Notes under the pieces: model-generated
Seen by the model: only the letters and a program-made list of their open reading frames with translations
Database searches by the model: none
Told to the model about the DNA's origin: nothing
Assembly: GCA_945828095.1 (NCBI GenBank)
Contig: CALZOZ010000008.1
Coordinates: 1-46,901 of the forward strand
Reading direction: 5' to 3'
Length of the DNA: 46,901 nt
Origin: an uncultured Clostridia bacterium
GTDB lineage: Bacteria; Bacillota; Clostridia; Peptostreptococcales; Anaerovoracaceae
Part shown: in pieces, positions 30,776 through 39,976 of the stretch
Position numbering within the stretch: position 1 is the first letter of the stretch
Layout: every line of letters starts with the position of its first letter
Position numbers and translations under genes: made by a program

Positions 30776-32466
30776 TGACCATACACCTCCTCGGGCCTCA
30801 CAAAACGATAGCCCTTATCTATCCATACGGGCAGTACCTTTTCAAGCGCTGCAATAGTTCTCAGCGGTGCGCAGTTCCTGCCCCTGCCGTCGTGAAGACA
30901 GATTATACTTCCCGGCGATGTCCTTTTAAGCAGCCGGGAAGCGATTTCATCGGCACTAATGTTCCCTTGCCAGTCCTGCGCCATGACATTCCAGTAAACG
31001 GGCATAAGACAACGGCTTTTGGCTGAATTAACCAGAGCCTGGGTAGTATGACCCCAGGGCGGCCTGTAGAAGCGAGGATTGATTCCAAGTCTCTGTAGTG
31101 CTGTGACAGATTGATTCAGGTCACTGCTGACCTGGGCGGCCGACATTAAATATGCACTCCTGTGAGAATATGAATGTATGCCCACAGTATGTCCTGATGC
31201 AGCTATGCGCTGAATAAGTTCAGGATTGGCGGAGGCAAAGCTTCCCACTGTAAAAAAGGCAGCTTTTATGCCATGAGCATCCAGAAGGTCAAGCAGCTGC
31301 CCGGTATAGGATGGGTCGGGGCCGTCATCAAAGGTAAGCATTATGGCAGGCCCCTTTTTTTCTGCAGACGAGTTGACTGACAGGATCCTTAAAGGATCAG
31401 GTGAGGCAAGTGAGGCAGATAGTTTCTTCATATTATCTTTCATGGTTTCAAGAAGAATCCTGTTCCCTGCGATTTTTATGAGATCGGCAGCAATATCTGT
31501 TTCATTGCTGTTTACCACGCGCCCGATGTTTTTGCTTTCAATAAAGCGGGCGTTGCCCATTTCCTGCTCCAGAAACGGATCTACTATGTACATAGGTGTC
31601 CGGGACGCAATGGCCTCGAAGGTGGTGATGCCACCCGGCTTTGTTATAATAAGGTCGGCCTTTGCCATGTAATCGGCAACTTTGTCAGTGTAGCCGATTA
31701 CATCAATGTTTTCGTATTTCCTGCGTGCACGCTTTTCAAGGCGGTGATTTTTACCGGCGATGAGAGTTACACCGAGTTTGTCTTCATTATTGAGAATTTT
31801 GAGAAGCCTGTCGCCTCCGGGAATAAGCCCCAGGCCTCCGCCCATTATAAGCAGCTGAACCTTTTCGCTACCTTTTTTCTCTGCACCGCTGCCATGGTTC
31901 TGCGGATAATCAGCATTGCAGGTTTCCGACTTAAACACCCGACTTACCGGAATACCTGACACTATAATTTTTTCCGCAGGCACGCCTTTAGATACGAGCG
32001 CATTTTTCGTAGTTTCGTCCCCAACAAAATACAGATCTGTTTTGTCTGCAATCCATTCTTCATGGACGGTAATATCGGTGATGTATGTAAAAAGCGGCTG
32101 AGTACAGATGCGCAGTTCTTTATACGCGGAAATGTATTTGCTGCACACAGGCAAGTTGGAAATGATAAGATCGGGCTCAGTCTGTGCCATGAGCTTGTCC
32201 AGCTTTGAGGCGATGGTCCTTTTCATAGGCACTCCTGCATGCTTTCCTGCGGCATGGTTGAGGTGGTTGTACATACCAGGAAGTCTGGTCACCAGAAGTG
32301 AGAATCCTTTGTAAATTGCTTTGCTGAAATGAGGAAAAAGATAATCCATAACGTCTACAGTGGTGATGGATGCATCGGCATTTGAAGCATGAATCTCCTC
32401 GGAGATTGCTTCGGCACATTTCACATGTCCCATGCCGAACTTTCCCGTAAGAATTAAGATATTCAT
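30772..32466 (-). CDS. Glycosyltransferase (MGDG synthase/GT28-like) fused to polysaccharide deacetylase
   Basis: The 564-residue protein joins two enzymes. Residues 1-370 form a GT-B glycosyltransferase of the MGDG synthase/UgtP type (N-terminal GKFGMGHVKCAEAI, C-terminal LIITKPGGITTFEA), which adds sugars to diacylglycerol. Residues about 375-560 form a NodB-type deacetylase with MLTFDDGPD, HSYSHRS and RPPWGH. The start at 32466 follows a GGGGG ribosome site; an ATG 30 bases upstream is less well placed. It is translationally coupled to a flippase-like protein. The likely product is a modified, perhaps de-N-acetylated, glycolipid or anchored polymer; this is inference. Confidence 0.87.
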   Translation of the reverse strand: MNILILTGKFGMGHVKCAEAISEEIHASNADASITTVDVMDYLFPHFSKAIYKGFSLLVTRLPGMYNHLNHAAGKHAGVPMKRTIASKLDKLMAQTEPDLIISNLPVCSKYISAYKELRICTQPLFTYITDITVHEEWIADKTDLYFVGDETTKNALVSKGVPAEKIIVSGIPVSRVFKSETCNADYPQNHGSGAEKKGSEKVQLLIMGGGLGLIPGGDRLLKILNNEDKLGVTLIAGKNHRLEKRARRKYENIDVIGYTDKVADYMAKADLIITKPGGITTFEAIASRTPMYIVDPFLEQEMGNARFIESKNIGRVVNSNETDIAADLIKIAGNRILLETMKDNMKKLSASLASPDPLRILSVNSSAEKKGPAIMLTFDDGPDPSYTGQLLDLLDAHGIKAAFFTVGSFASANPELIQRIAASGHTVGIHSYSHRSAYLMSAAQVSSDLNQSVTALQRLGINPRFYRPPWGHTTQALVNSAKSRCLMPVYWNVMAQDWQGNISADEIASRLLKRTSPGSIICLHDGRGRNCAPLRTIAALEKVLPVWIDKGYRFVRPEEVYGQ

Positions 32467-32563
32467 TTGAAAACCCCCTTTTGATAACATAATCATACAA
32501 CAGGGAAATTAAGGAGTAATTAACGATTTATTAAGATTTCTTAAGAATTGGAAAAACTTAGCG

Positions 32564-32591
32564 AAATTTTTTGCTGCAAATTTTTTGCTGC
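32564..32591. repeat. Tandem 14-bp duplication
   Basis: The 14-base unit AAATTTTTTGCTGC occurs twice head to tail upstream of the mreB promoter. Confidence 0.9.
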
Positions 32592-32604
32592 AACCTTTTC
32601 CATC

Positions 32605-32633
32605 TTGAAAAAATCCCCAAAATTAGATATAAT
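32605..32633 (+). promoter_or_regulatory. Promoter of mreB
   Basis: TTGAAA (32605-32610) and TATAAT (32628-32633) are separated by 17 bases. The leader of about 95 bases after it shows no clear structure. Confidence 0.82.
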
Positions 32634-32734
32634 AAAATGTAATTATGCTTACGACACGTTCTGCGTGTGACAATAATTCATATTTTAATAAAAAATGCAA
32701 ATGATAGAAATATCATTAGAAAAGGAGATGGACT

Positions 32735-33757
32735 ATGGGATTTGCTTCAGAAGTCGGTATAGACCTAGGTACAGCCAATGTGCTGGTATATATAAAAGGA
32801 AAAGGAATTGTGCTTAATGAGCCTTCAGTTGTGGCTATAAATAACGATACGGATGAGATTCTGGCTGTAGGTGAGGAAGCTCGTCAGATGCTGGGAAGAA
32901 CACCGGCCAATATTGTTGCCGTGAGACCTCTTCGTGACGGCGTAATTTCGGACTATGATATTACCGAAAGAATGTTAAAATATTTCATCAGAAAGACCTG
33001 CGGCTCAGGGCGCTTTTTCAAACCTAAAATTATGGTTTGCGTGCCAAGCGGTGTAACAGAGGTTGAAAAAAGAGCAGTCAGAGAGGCTGCTACTCAGGCA
33101 GGCGGCAAGGATGTGTACCTGATGGAAGAACCTGTTGCTGCAGCTATCGGTGCAGGAATTGACATCGCTAATCCTGACGGAGTAATGGTAATCGACATAG
33201 GCGGCGGCACCACTGATATTGCCGTAATTTCGCTGGGCGGTATTGTAGCAAGCACTTCTGTAAAGATTGCCGGTGATAAATTCGACGAGGCGATTATAAA
33301 ATATATGAGAAAGGCCCACAAGCTGTATATCGGTGAAAGAACTGCAGAGGAGCTGAAAACGACTATCGGAACTGCTTTCCCTAGGGACGAGGTTGTCACC
33401 AAGGAATGCAGAGGCCGAGACCTTGTTACGGGTCTGCCGAAGAGTGTAGATGTAACCTCAGATGAAATGATGGATGCGCTTGAGGAACCTTTGTGTGCAA
33501 TAAGCGAGGCAGTACACAATGTGTTGGAGAGAACTCCGCCTGAACTTGCTGCTGATATCAGTAATTCCGGTATCATTATCACCGGAGGCGGTGCGCTGCT
33601 TTACGGAATCGACAGAAGAATTGAGGACAGAACAGGAATAAAAGTAGTTATAGCTGAGGACCCTAAATCCTGTGTTGCAATCGGCACAGGTAAAGCTCTT
33701 GATGAGCTTGATAAGCTTGAAGGAAATTCACTTAACAAAAGGGCGCCTTATCTGTAG
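32735..33757 (+). CDS. mreB: MreB/Mbl rod-shape actin homolog
   Basis: This 340-residue bacterial actin shows phosphate-1 VGIDLGTANVLVY, MVCVPSGVTEVEKRA, the second phosphate motif VIDIGGGTTDIAVIS and the adenosine motif IIITGGGALLYGID. MreB filaments guide cell-wall synthesis in rod-shaped cells. It stands alone, without mreC/mreD, so it may be the Mbl-type paralog that lies beside spoIIID in Bacillus; here spoIIID is about 15 kb away. AAAGGAG sets the start and a short terminator follows. Confidence 0.93.
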   Translation: MGFASEVGIDLGTANVLVYIKGKGIVLNEPSVVAINNDTDEILAVGEEARQMLGRTPANIVAVRPLRDGVISDYDITERMLKYFIRKTCGSGRFFKPKIMVCVPSGVTEVEKRAVREAATQAGGKDVYLMEEPVAAAIGAGIDIANPDGVMVIDIGGGTTDIAVISLGGIVASTSVKIAGDKFDEAIIKYMRKAHKLYIGERTAEELKTTIGTAFPRDEVVTKECRGRDLVTGLPKSVDVTSDEMMDALEEPLCAISEAVHNVLERTPPELAADISNSGIIITGGGALLYGIDRRIEDRTGIKVVIAEDPKSCVAIGTGKALDELDKLEGNSLNKRAPYL

Positions 33758-33764
33758 AAATTTC

Positions 33765-33790
33765 AAGCGCTCTTAACGGGGCGCTTTTTT
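33765..33790 (+). terminator. Terminator of mreB
   Basis: An AAGCGCTC/GGGCGCTT stem (33765-33772 with 33779-33786, one wobble pair) is followed by a run of T residues. Confidence 0.85.
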
Positions 33791-33816
33791 GATGACATGA
33801 AAGGAACTGGTTAGAA

Positions 33817-34944
33817 TTGAAGCTTGAAATCATTGCGGCCGTAACCTTCGGCCTTGAAGCAGTAGTGAAAAGAGAAATACAGCAGCTTGGATATAAAATA
33901 CTTAAATCGGAAGACGGCAAGATAACCTTTCTGGGAGACGAGAGAGCTGTGGTAAAAGCCAACCTGTGGCTGAGAAGTGCCGACAGGGTTCAGATCAAGA
34001 TGGGCGAATTCATGGCCTATGAGTTTGAGGACCTTTTTCAGCAGGTTAAGGCCATCGCCTGGGAGGAATGGATTCCAATAGACGGAAAATTTATCGTAAA
34101 CGGCTCATCGGTAAAATCAAAGCTTTCCAGCGTGCCTGCCTGCCAGTCGGTTGCAGAAAAGGCCATAGTGGAAAGGCTGAAGGAAACCTACGGTGTGGAG
34201 CACTTTGAAAAAACAGGAGCTCTTTACGACATTAAAATCACCTTGCTTAAGGACAGGGTGACTGTAACTCTGGACACTACCGGCCCGGGACTTCACAAAC
34301 GAGGTTATCGTAAATACAGTGTAGAAGCCCCTATCAAAGAAACTATAGCGGCGGCACTGGTGCAGCTTTCCTTCTGGAAAAAAGACCGGATTCTGGTTGA
34401 CCCTTGCTGCGGCTCCGGCACTATTCCCATAGAGGCGGCTCTCATTGGAAGAAACATCGCACCCGGAATATCAAGAGAATTTGCAGCGGAGGGGTGGGAG
34501 GCCATACCTGCCCATCTGTGGAAGGAAGAAAGAAAGGCGGCCTTTGAGGCTATCGACAACGACTGCAGCCTTAAAATCTACGGTTCCGACATCAACCCGG
34601 CAGCTATAAAGGCTGCAAAAGCCAATGCTGAGGAGGCAGGGGTGGACGACTGCATTAAATTCAATGTGGCAGATGTGTCAGCACTGAGAACCAAAGCGCT
34701 TTCGGGAGTCATGGTGACAAATCCGCCATACGGTGAGCGTATAGGTGACCGTGAAGCAATAGAAAAAATATATGACACTTATAGAAAATTCTTTACCGAA
34801 CATCCGACATGGTCACTTTTTGTGGTGACTTCCGATAAGACCATAGAAAAAAAGGCCATGGGGCGGCCTGCAGACAGAAGGCGCAAGCTTTATAACGGCA
34901 GGCTTGAAATTTGCTATTATCAGTTCCACGGAGAAAAAGTATGA
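33817..34944 (+). CDS. THUMP-domain class I RNA methyltransferase (RlmL/YpsC-like)
   Basis: The 375-residue protein has an N-terminal ferredoxin-like/THUMP region (1-160) and a Rossmann methyltransferase domain with motif I DPCCGSGTIPIEAAL (about 192) and catalytic NPPYGERIGD (about 305). RlmL-type enzymes make N2-methylguanosine in 23S rRNA. The start is TTG at 33817 with AAGGA 11 bases upstream. The stop overlaps the MocR start by 4 bases. The C-terminal RlmK domain of the E. coli fusion is absent, as in most Firmicutes. Confidence 0.9.
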   Translation: MKLEIIAAVTFGLEAVVKREIQQLGYKILKSEDGKITFLGDERAVVKANLWLRSADRVQIKMGEFMAYEFEDLFQQVKAIAWEEWIPIDGKFIVNGSSVKSKLSSVPACQSVAEKAIVERLKETYGVEHFEKTGALYDIKITLLKDRVTVTLDTTGPGLHKRGYRKYSVEAPIKETIAAALVQLSFWKKDRILVDPCCGSGTIPIEAALIGRNIAPGISREFAAEGWEAIPAHLWKEERKAAFEAIDNDCSLKIYGSDINPAAIKAAKANAEEAGVDDCIKFNVADVSALRTKALSGVMVTNPPYGERIGDREAIEKIYDTYRKFFTEHPTWSLFVVTSDKTIEKKAMGRPADRRRKLYNGRLEICYYQFHGEKV

Positions 34945-36443
34945 ATGTAAGGATTGACAAGGAATCTAAGACATCGATATATCTTCAGATTGCAGCTCAG
35001 CTGAAAAGAGAAATCCTTTCCGGAGAGCTCAATCAGGGCAGCACTTTGCCCTCTGAGAGAGCCATGGCAAGTATCCTCGGAGTACACAGGAATACGGTGG
35101 TGAAGGCATACAATGAGCTGAAAGCAGAGGAACTGATTGAATCCAGGCAAGGAGTAGGCTATATTGTGGCTTTGGGAGAAAGAAATGATCAGGATGCCGC
35201 AGTGGAGGACGAGCGGCAGCATAGAGCCAATAACAAAAAAGTAAACTGGGTAAACCAGATAAAGCCCGGCTATCTTGACATGGAGATAACATTTGACGAC
35301 CTGTTTCAGCGGTTCGGTTCCGAAGATAAATATTCTCTGGGAAGCGGTATTTCTGCTGCAGGCATTTATGACAACAAAAAGGTAGCTCAGGATATTGCGC
35401 AGATTATTACTGAAGAGGGAAGAAATCAGTATTTTTACAGCCCGTATAAAGGAGATAAGTTGCTGAGGCAGAAGATTGTCAGTTTTCTCAGCACCAAAGG
35501 CATCAAGGCCTCCACAGGGCAGATTCAGATTTTGACAGAAACAAATCAGGCTCTTGATTTTCTTGTAATGCTTTTGATTAAACCGGGGGATACTGTAATA
35601 ATGGAGGAACCGGTGTCGCCTGATGCATACCGGGCTATGGAACTGGCGGAGGCGGTCATAAGAACTGTTCCAATAGACGATGACGGTATTAAGTGCGAGA
35701 TGCTGGAAAATCTGGTGGTGAAGCATAACCCTCGCTTTATTTACATCAATTCCAGCTTCCACGACCCTACCGGGACAATACTTTCTTTGGAAAGACGAAA
35801 AAAAATCATAGAGATTTCCAATAAATATCGTGTGCCGATTATTGAGGAGGATGCGGCCTCGGAGCTTGTTTACCGAGGGGAAAAACTGCCGCCCCTCAAG
35901 GCCTTTGATACTTTAAACAATGTAATTTATATTTACTCTTTTTCTCTGACTTTCGTACCGGGTCTCAGCCTTGCATTCGTAGTGGCAGACAAGGAACTGA
36001 TACGAAGCCTCAGCTATCTGGTATCCGTGCGCATGGTTGCCACTGACTGGATGAGCCAGAAGCTTGTGGCCAGATATCTGGATGATGGGACGTATTATGG
36101 CGTTCTGGAAGAATTCCGTAAGAATTACGGCCGCAAGCAGGACATAATATGCAGAAAACTAGATGAAATGAAGGCTGCCGGCATTGATATCGACTACGTC
36201 AGGCCTCGGGGCGGCGTATACATATGGTGCAGACTGCCTGCGGGCATGGACTGTAAAGACTTTATCGGCAAAGCCTACAATCGGGGTGTTGCTCTGCTTC
36301 CCGGCTATGTTTTCTACCCGTTTAAAAACGGCGGCAGGGATCATGTCAGGATCAACTACTCCTTTGAGACAGAGGAAAGGCTGGAGAAAGGTCTCGAGGT
36401 ATTCAAACAGGCCATGGAGGAGGAACTGGCACACAAAAAATAG
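34941..36443 (+). CDS. MocR-type GntR regulator with a degenerate aminotransferase domain
   Basis: The 500-residue protein has a GntR winged helix (8-75; TLPSERAMASILGVHRNTVVKAY) joined to a fold-type I aminotransferase-like domain (about 130-495). At the position of the PLP Schiff-base lysine (family FSKT) it has Leu336 (YSFSLTFVPGL), and the family Asp-Tyr of DDYDSE reads EDAASE. The NPTG-like motif is HDPTG. It therefore probably does not bind PLP in the usual covalent way and may sense another ligand, or none. It overlaps the methyltransferase gene by 4 bases and lies ahead of the arc genes, which makes control of arginine catabolism possible but unproven. Confidence 0.85.
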   Translation: MNVRIDKESKTSIYLQIAAQLKREILSGELNQGSTLPSERAMASILGVHRNTVVKAYNELKAEELIESRQGVGYIVALGERNDQDAAVEDERQHRANNKKVNWVNQIKPGYLDMEITFDDLFQRFGSEDKYSLGSGISAAGIYDNKKVAQDIAQIITEEGRNQYFYSPYKGDKLLRQKIVSFLSTKGIKASTGQIQILTETNQALDFLVMLLIKPGDTVIMEEPVSPDAYRAMELAEAVIRTVPIDDDGIKCEMLENLVVKHNPRFIYINSSFHDPTGTILSLERRKKIIEISNKYRVPIIEEDAASELVYRGEKLPPLKAFDTLNNVIYIYSFSLTFVPGLSLAFVVADKELIRSLSYLVSVRMVATDWMSQKLVARYLDDGTYYGVLEEFRKNYGRKQDIICRKLDEMKAAGIDIDYVRPRGGVYIWCRLPAGMDCKDFIGKAYNRGVALLPGYVFYPFKNGGRDHVRINYSFETEERLEKGLEVFKQAMEEELAHKK

Positions 36444-36551
36444 AATGGCCTGGTACTTCCCTTTTTGACACCATATAGTAAAATTTCATTAAGATAAAAA
36501 AACCTTAAATGCGAATGTATTACTAAGTAAAAAAGAAAAGGAGAAAAAACA

Positions 36552-37547
36552 ATGGCAGTAAACTTAAAAGGAAGAAATTTCTTAACACTTATGGATTTCA
36601 CACCTGAAGAAATCAGATACATGCTTGACTTAGCTCATGACTTAAAGGCTAAGAAGAGAGCAGGAATCCATAACGAAGTATTAAAGGGAAAGAACATCGT
36701 TCTTTTATTCGAAAAGACTTCAACAAGAACAAGATGTGCTTTCGAAGTAGCAGCACTTGACGAAGGTGCACATGTAACTTTCTTAGACTCAAAGTCATCC
36801 CAGATGGGTAAGAAGGAAACAATCGCTGACACTGCTAAGGTTCTCGGCAGATTCTATGATGGTATCGAATACAGAGGATTCAAGCAGTCTGTAGTAGAAG
36901 AATTAGCAGCTAACGCTGGAGTTCCTGTATGGAACGGCTTAACTGACGTTGACCATCCTACTCAGATTTTAGCTGACATGCTCACTATCGAAGAACATGT
37001 TGCTAAGCCTTTAAACAAGGTTAAAGTAGTTTTCTGCGGAGACATCAGAAACAACATGGCTTACGCATGGATGTACGGATGCGCTAAGATGGGTATGCAC
37101 TTCGTTGCTTACGGTCCTCAGGAATTAGCAGACCAGATCGATCAGGATGTTCTCAAGAGAGCAAGAGAAGTTGCTGAATACACAGGAGCAGTTATCGAAG
37201 TATCTTCAGACGAAGCTTGCCTGAAGGGTGCAGATGTTCTTTACACTGACATTTGGGCATCCATGGGTGAAGAAGACCAGATTCCTGAAAGAGTTAGAAT
37301 GTTAACTCCATTCAAGGTAACTAAGGAAATGCTTGATAAGACAGAAAACGATGACGTTATCTTCTTACACTGCTTACCTTCATTCCACGACTTCGATACA
37401 ACAATGGCAGCTGAACAGAAAGAATTAGGATACGACATCCGTGAAGTAACCGACGAAGTATTCTTATCAAGACACTCCAAAGTATTCGACGAAGCAGAAA
37501 ACAGAATGCACACCATCAAGGCAGTTATGGTTGCAACAATGGGCTAA
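36552..37547 (+). CDS. arcB: Ornithine carbamoyltransferase, catabolic
   Basis: The 331-residue enzyme has the carbamoyl phosphate motif STRTR (57-61), HPTQ (about 139) and the ornithine loop FLHCLPSFHD (about 273). In the arginine deiminase pathway it splits citrulline with phosphate into ornithine and carbamoyl phosphate. Length and neighbours (arcA, arcC) favour the catabolic role over argF. AAAGGAG precedes the ATG. Codon use is strongly biased, as in highly expressed genes, and differs from the MocR gene upstream. A TTGACA at 36465-36470 may belong to its promoter, but I see no well-spaced -10. Confidence 0.94.
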   Translation: MAVNLKGRNFLTLMDFTPEEIRYMLDLAHDLKAKKRAGIHNEVLKGKNIVLLFEKTSTRTRCAFEVAALDEGAHVTFLDSKSSQMGKKETIADTAKVLGRFYDGIEYRGFKQSVVEELAANAGVPVWNGLTDVDHPTQILADMLTIEEHVAKPLNKVKVVFCGDIRNNMAYAWMYGCAKMGMHFVAYGPQELADQIDQDVLKRAREVAEYTGAVIEVSSDEACLKGADVLYTDIWASMGEEDQIPERVRMLTPFKVTKEMLDKTENDDVIFLHCLPSFHDFDTTMAAEQKELGYDIREVTDEVFLSRHSKVFDEAENRMHTIKAVMVATMG

Positions 37548-37575
37548 TCTGCGGAAAGAAAATAATCGTGAATTA

Positions 37576-37607
37576 AGGGCGGCGGACATATAACGCTCTT
37601 CCGCCCT
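37576..37607 (+). other. Intercistronic hairpin between arcB and arcA
   Basis: AGGGCGG (37576-37582) pairs with CCGCCCT (37601-37607). No T-tract follows, so it is more likely a processing or stability element than a terminator. Confidence 0.6.
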
Positions 37608-37631
37608 CATTAAAAGAAAGGGAGGACAATT

Positions 37632-38849
37632 ATGTATCCTGGAATTCATAATTTTTCCGAAATAGGAAAGTTAAACAAAGTTCTTCTCCACAGACCTGGA
37701 AAGGAACTGGAAAAGCTTACACCTAACAACTTTGAAAGATTGTTATTTGATGACATTCCTTATCTTCAGGTTGCACAGGCTGAGCACGACAGATTTGCAG
37801 AGGTTCTTAAAGAAAACGGTGTTGAAGTTTGCTACTACCAGCAGGAAACTGCCAAGGCTTTAGCTGACATCGAAGTTAGAAGAAACTTTGTAAATGAATT
37901 TGTAAATATGACAAAGGACTTCTCAGAAAGCATCAGAGAAGCAGTTGTTGAATTCTTAATGGCTAAGGAACCGGAAGACCTGGTTGCTACATGCATCGCA
38001 GGTGTATTCTCAGATGAGATCAAGGCAAGTGCAGGTTCACTCTTTGACATCGTTAAGTCTGAGGATGTATTTGCTCTGGACCCAATGCCAAATCTGTATT
38101 TCACAAGAGACCCGGGTGCATGCGTTGGTAACGGTATCAACATTCACCACATGAGCACACCTGCTAGAAGAAGAGAATCACTCCTTCTTGAATATATGAC
38201 TAAGTACAACAGAGACTTTGCCGTAGAAAACACACCTATGTGGTATGAAATCGGCGGTAAGTACTCAATCGAAGGCGGAGACGTTCTGGTTCTTTCAAAG
38301 GACATCGTGGCAATCGGCTTCTCCCAGAGAACTACTCTGGCAGGTATCGAATGCTTTGCTGAAAACCTTCTCAGAAACTCCGAATTCAAGAAAGTGCTTG
38401 TTTTCGATATTCCTAAGTGCAGAGCTTTCATGCATCTGGATACAGTATTTACAATGGTAGACTACGATAAGTTTACAATTCATCCTGAAATTGAGGGGCC
38501 TCTTGGCGTTTACGAAATTACTCTGGGAGCAGACGGACAGTTAAAGTACAACGCTATGATGGATGAACTTGCAAATATCCTGGCTCTGGAATTAAAGCTC
38601 CCTGCAGTTGATCTTATCAGATGCGGCGGCGGAGACCTTATCGCAGCTCAGAGAGAACAGTGGAATGACGGTTCCAACACTCTTTGTATCGCACCGGGAA
38701 CAGTAGTAACCTACGAAAGAAACTATGTAACTAACGATTTACTTGACAAGAGAGGCATCAAGGTTCTTTCAATCCCTTCAGCCGAGTTATCAAGAGGCAG
38801 AGGCGGCCCTAGATGCATGTCATGTCCTGTAAACAGAGATGATCTTTAA
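37632..38849 (+). CDS. arcA: Arginine deiminase
   Basis: The 405-residue enzyme hydrolyses arginine to citrulline and ammonia. Visible hallmarks are NKVLLHRPGKELE near the N-terminus, FTRDPGA (about 157), HLDTVF (about 273) and the catalytic Cys395 in GGPRCMSCP at the C-terminus. It lies between arcB and arcC on the same strand, 84 and 23 bases from its neighbours, and shares their high-expression codon bias. Confidence 0.97.
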   Translation: MYPGIHNFSEIGKLNKVLLHRPGKELEKLTPNNFERLLFDDIPYLQVAQAEHDRFAEVLKENGVEVCYYQQETAKALADIEVRRNFVNEFVNMTKDFSESIREAVVEFLMAKEPEDLVATCIAGVFSDEIKASAGSLFDIVKSEDVFALDPMPNLYFTRDPGACVGNGINIHHMSTPARRRESLLLEYMTKYNRDFAVENTPMWYEIGGKYSIEGGDVLVLSKDIVAIGFSQRTTLAGIECFAENLLRNSEFKKVLVFDIPKCRAFMHLDTVFTMVDYDKFTIHPEIEGPLGVYEITLGADGQLKYNAMMDELANILALELKLPAVDLIRCGGGDLIAAQREQWNDGSNTLCIAPGTVVTYERNYVTNDLLDKRGIKVLSIPSAELSRGRGGPRCMSCPVNRDDL

Positions 38850-38872
38850 TTTTTAAAGGAGAACAAACACCA

Positions 38873-39817
38873 ATGGCAGAAAAAATTGTTGTCGCTTTAG
38901 GCGGAAACGCACTGCAGTCAGGCAAGAGCGAAGCTACAGCAGAAGCTCAGCTTGCAGTTGTTAAGGAAACATGCGAAAGAATCGCAGACCTTTCAGAAAA
39001 AGGATATGAAGTTGCAGTTGTACACGGAAATGGTCCACAGGTAGGAAGAATCCTTCTTGCTTCAGAAACAGCTAAGGATGTAACTCCTGCAATGCCGTTC
39101 GACGTATGCGGAGCAATGTCACAGGGATATATCGGATATCACCTTCAGCAGGCTTTAAGATTTGCCCTTGCTAAGAGAGGCAAGGACATTCCTGTAGTAA
39201 CACTTCTCACTCAGATGGTAGTAGACCAGAAGGACCCTGCATTCCAGAACCCTACAAAGCCGATCGGACCTTTCTATTCAGAAGCTGAGGCTAAGGAACT
39301 TGCAGAAACTAAGGGATATTCCATGAAGGAAGACGCAGGAAGAGGCTGGAGAAGAGTAGTACCTTCCCCGATCCCTACAAGGATTGTAGAGCTTGATTCT
39401 GTAAAGAAGCTTTGGGATTCCACAATCGTAATCACTTGCGGAGGCGGCGGTATTCCTGTTCTTGAAACTGAGAACGGAGACCTTGAAGGAACTGCAGCAG
39501 TAATCGATAAGGACTTCGCAGCAGAACTTCTTGCTGAGAACGTTGAAGCAGACGCTCTTATGATTCTTACAGAAGTAGAGAAGGTAGCAATCAACTTCAA
39601 CAAGCTAAACCAGGAAAACCTTGGCCACATGACATATGCAGAAGCAGAAAAGCACTGTGCAGACGGTCAGTTCGCTCCTGGAAGCATGCTTCCTAAGGTT
39701 CAGGCAGCTATGAAATTCGTAAAGGCTAACCCTGACAAGAAAGCCATCATCACTTCTCTTGCGAAGGCAATCGACGCATTAGAAGGCAAGACTGGTACAG
39801 TAATCACATTTGCATAA
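38873..39817 (+). CDS. arcC: Carbamate kinase
   Basis: The 314-residue amino acid kinase family enzyme begins KIVVALGGNALQSG and contains VVHGNGPQVGR, RRVVPSPIPTRIVE, ITCGGGGIPV and GSMLPKVQAAM, all typical of carbamate kinase. It makes ATP from carbamoyl phosphate and ADP, the energy-yielding step of arginine fermentation. It ends the arcBAC set, before a terminator and a new promoter. Confidence 0.96.
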   Translation: MAEKIVVALGGNALQSGKSEATAEAQLAVVKETCERIADLSEKGYEVAVVHGNGPQVGRILLASETAKDVTPAMPFDVCGAMSQGYIGYHLQQALRFALAKRGKDIPVVTLLTQMVVDQKDPAFQNPTKPIGPFYSEAEAKELAETKGYSMKEDAGRGWRRVVPSPIPTRIVELDSVKKLWDSTIVITCGGGGIPVLETENGDLEGTAAVIDKDFAAELLAENVEADALMILTEVEKVAINFNKLNQENLGHMTYAEAEKHCADGQFAPGSMLPKVQAAMKFVKANPDKKAIITSLAKAIDALEGKTGTVITFA

Positions 39818-39834
39818 CAATATACAACTTACTA

Positions 39835-39870
39835 AAAATGCCGCTCTGTGAGAAAGCAGGGCGGTATTTT
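39835..39870 (+). terminator. Terminator of the arc genes
   Basis: CCGCTCTG (39841-39848) pairs with CAGGGCGG (39857-39864), with flanking A-T pairs and a TTTT tail. Confidence 0.82.
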
Positions 39871-39871
39871 G

Positions 39872-39900
39872 TTGACAAAAAAAGGCGAAAGTGATAGAAT
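39872..39900 (+). promoter_or_regulatory. Promoter of the NhaC-family antiporter gene
   Basis: TTGACA (39872-39877) and TAGAAT (39895-39900) are 17 bases apart, directly after the arc terminator. Confidence 0.82.
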
Positions 39901-39976
39901 GGCAAAGGCGTGTTGCCTGATGGCAGCGCTGAAATTACTAGATTCGGTAGACTTAAATTTGAAAGGAAAAGAAGAA

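Noticed and set aside
39848-39976. 43-residue N-terminal extension of the NhaC-type transporter
   Set aside because: It would begin upstream of the promoter at 39872-39900, and the extension has no family character.
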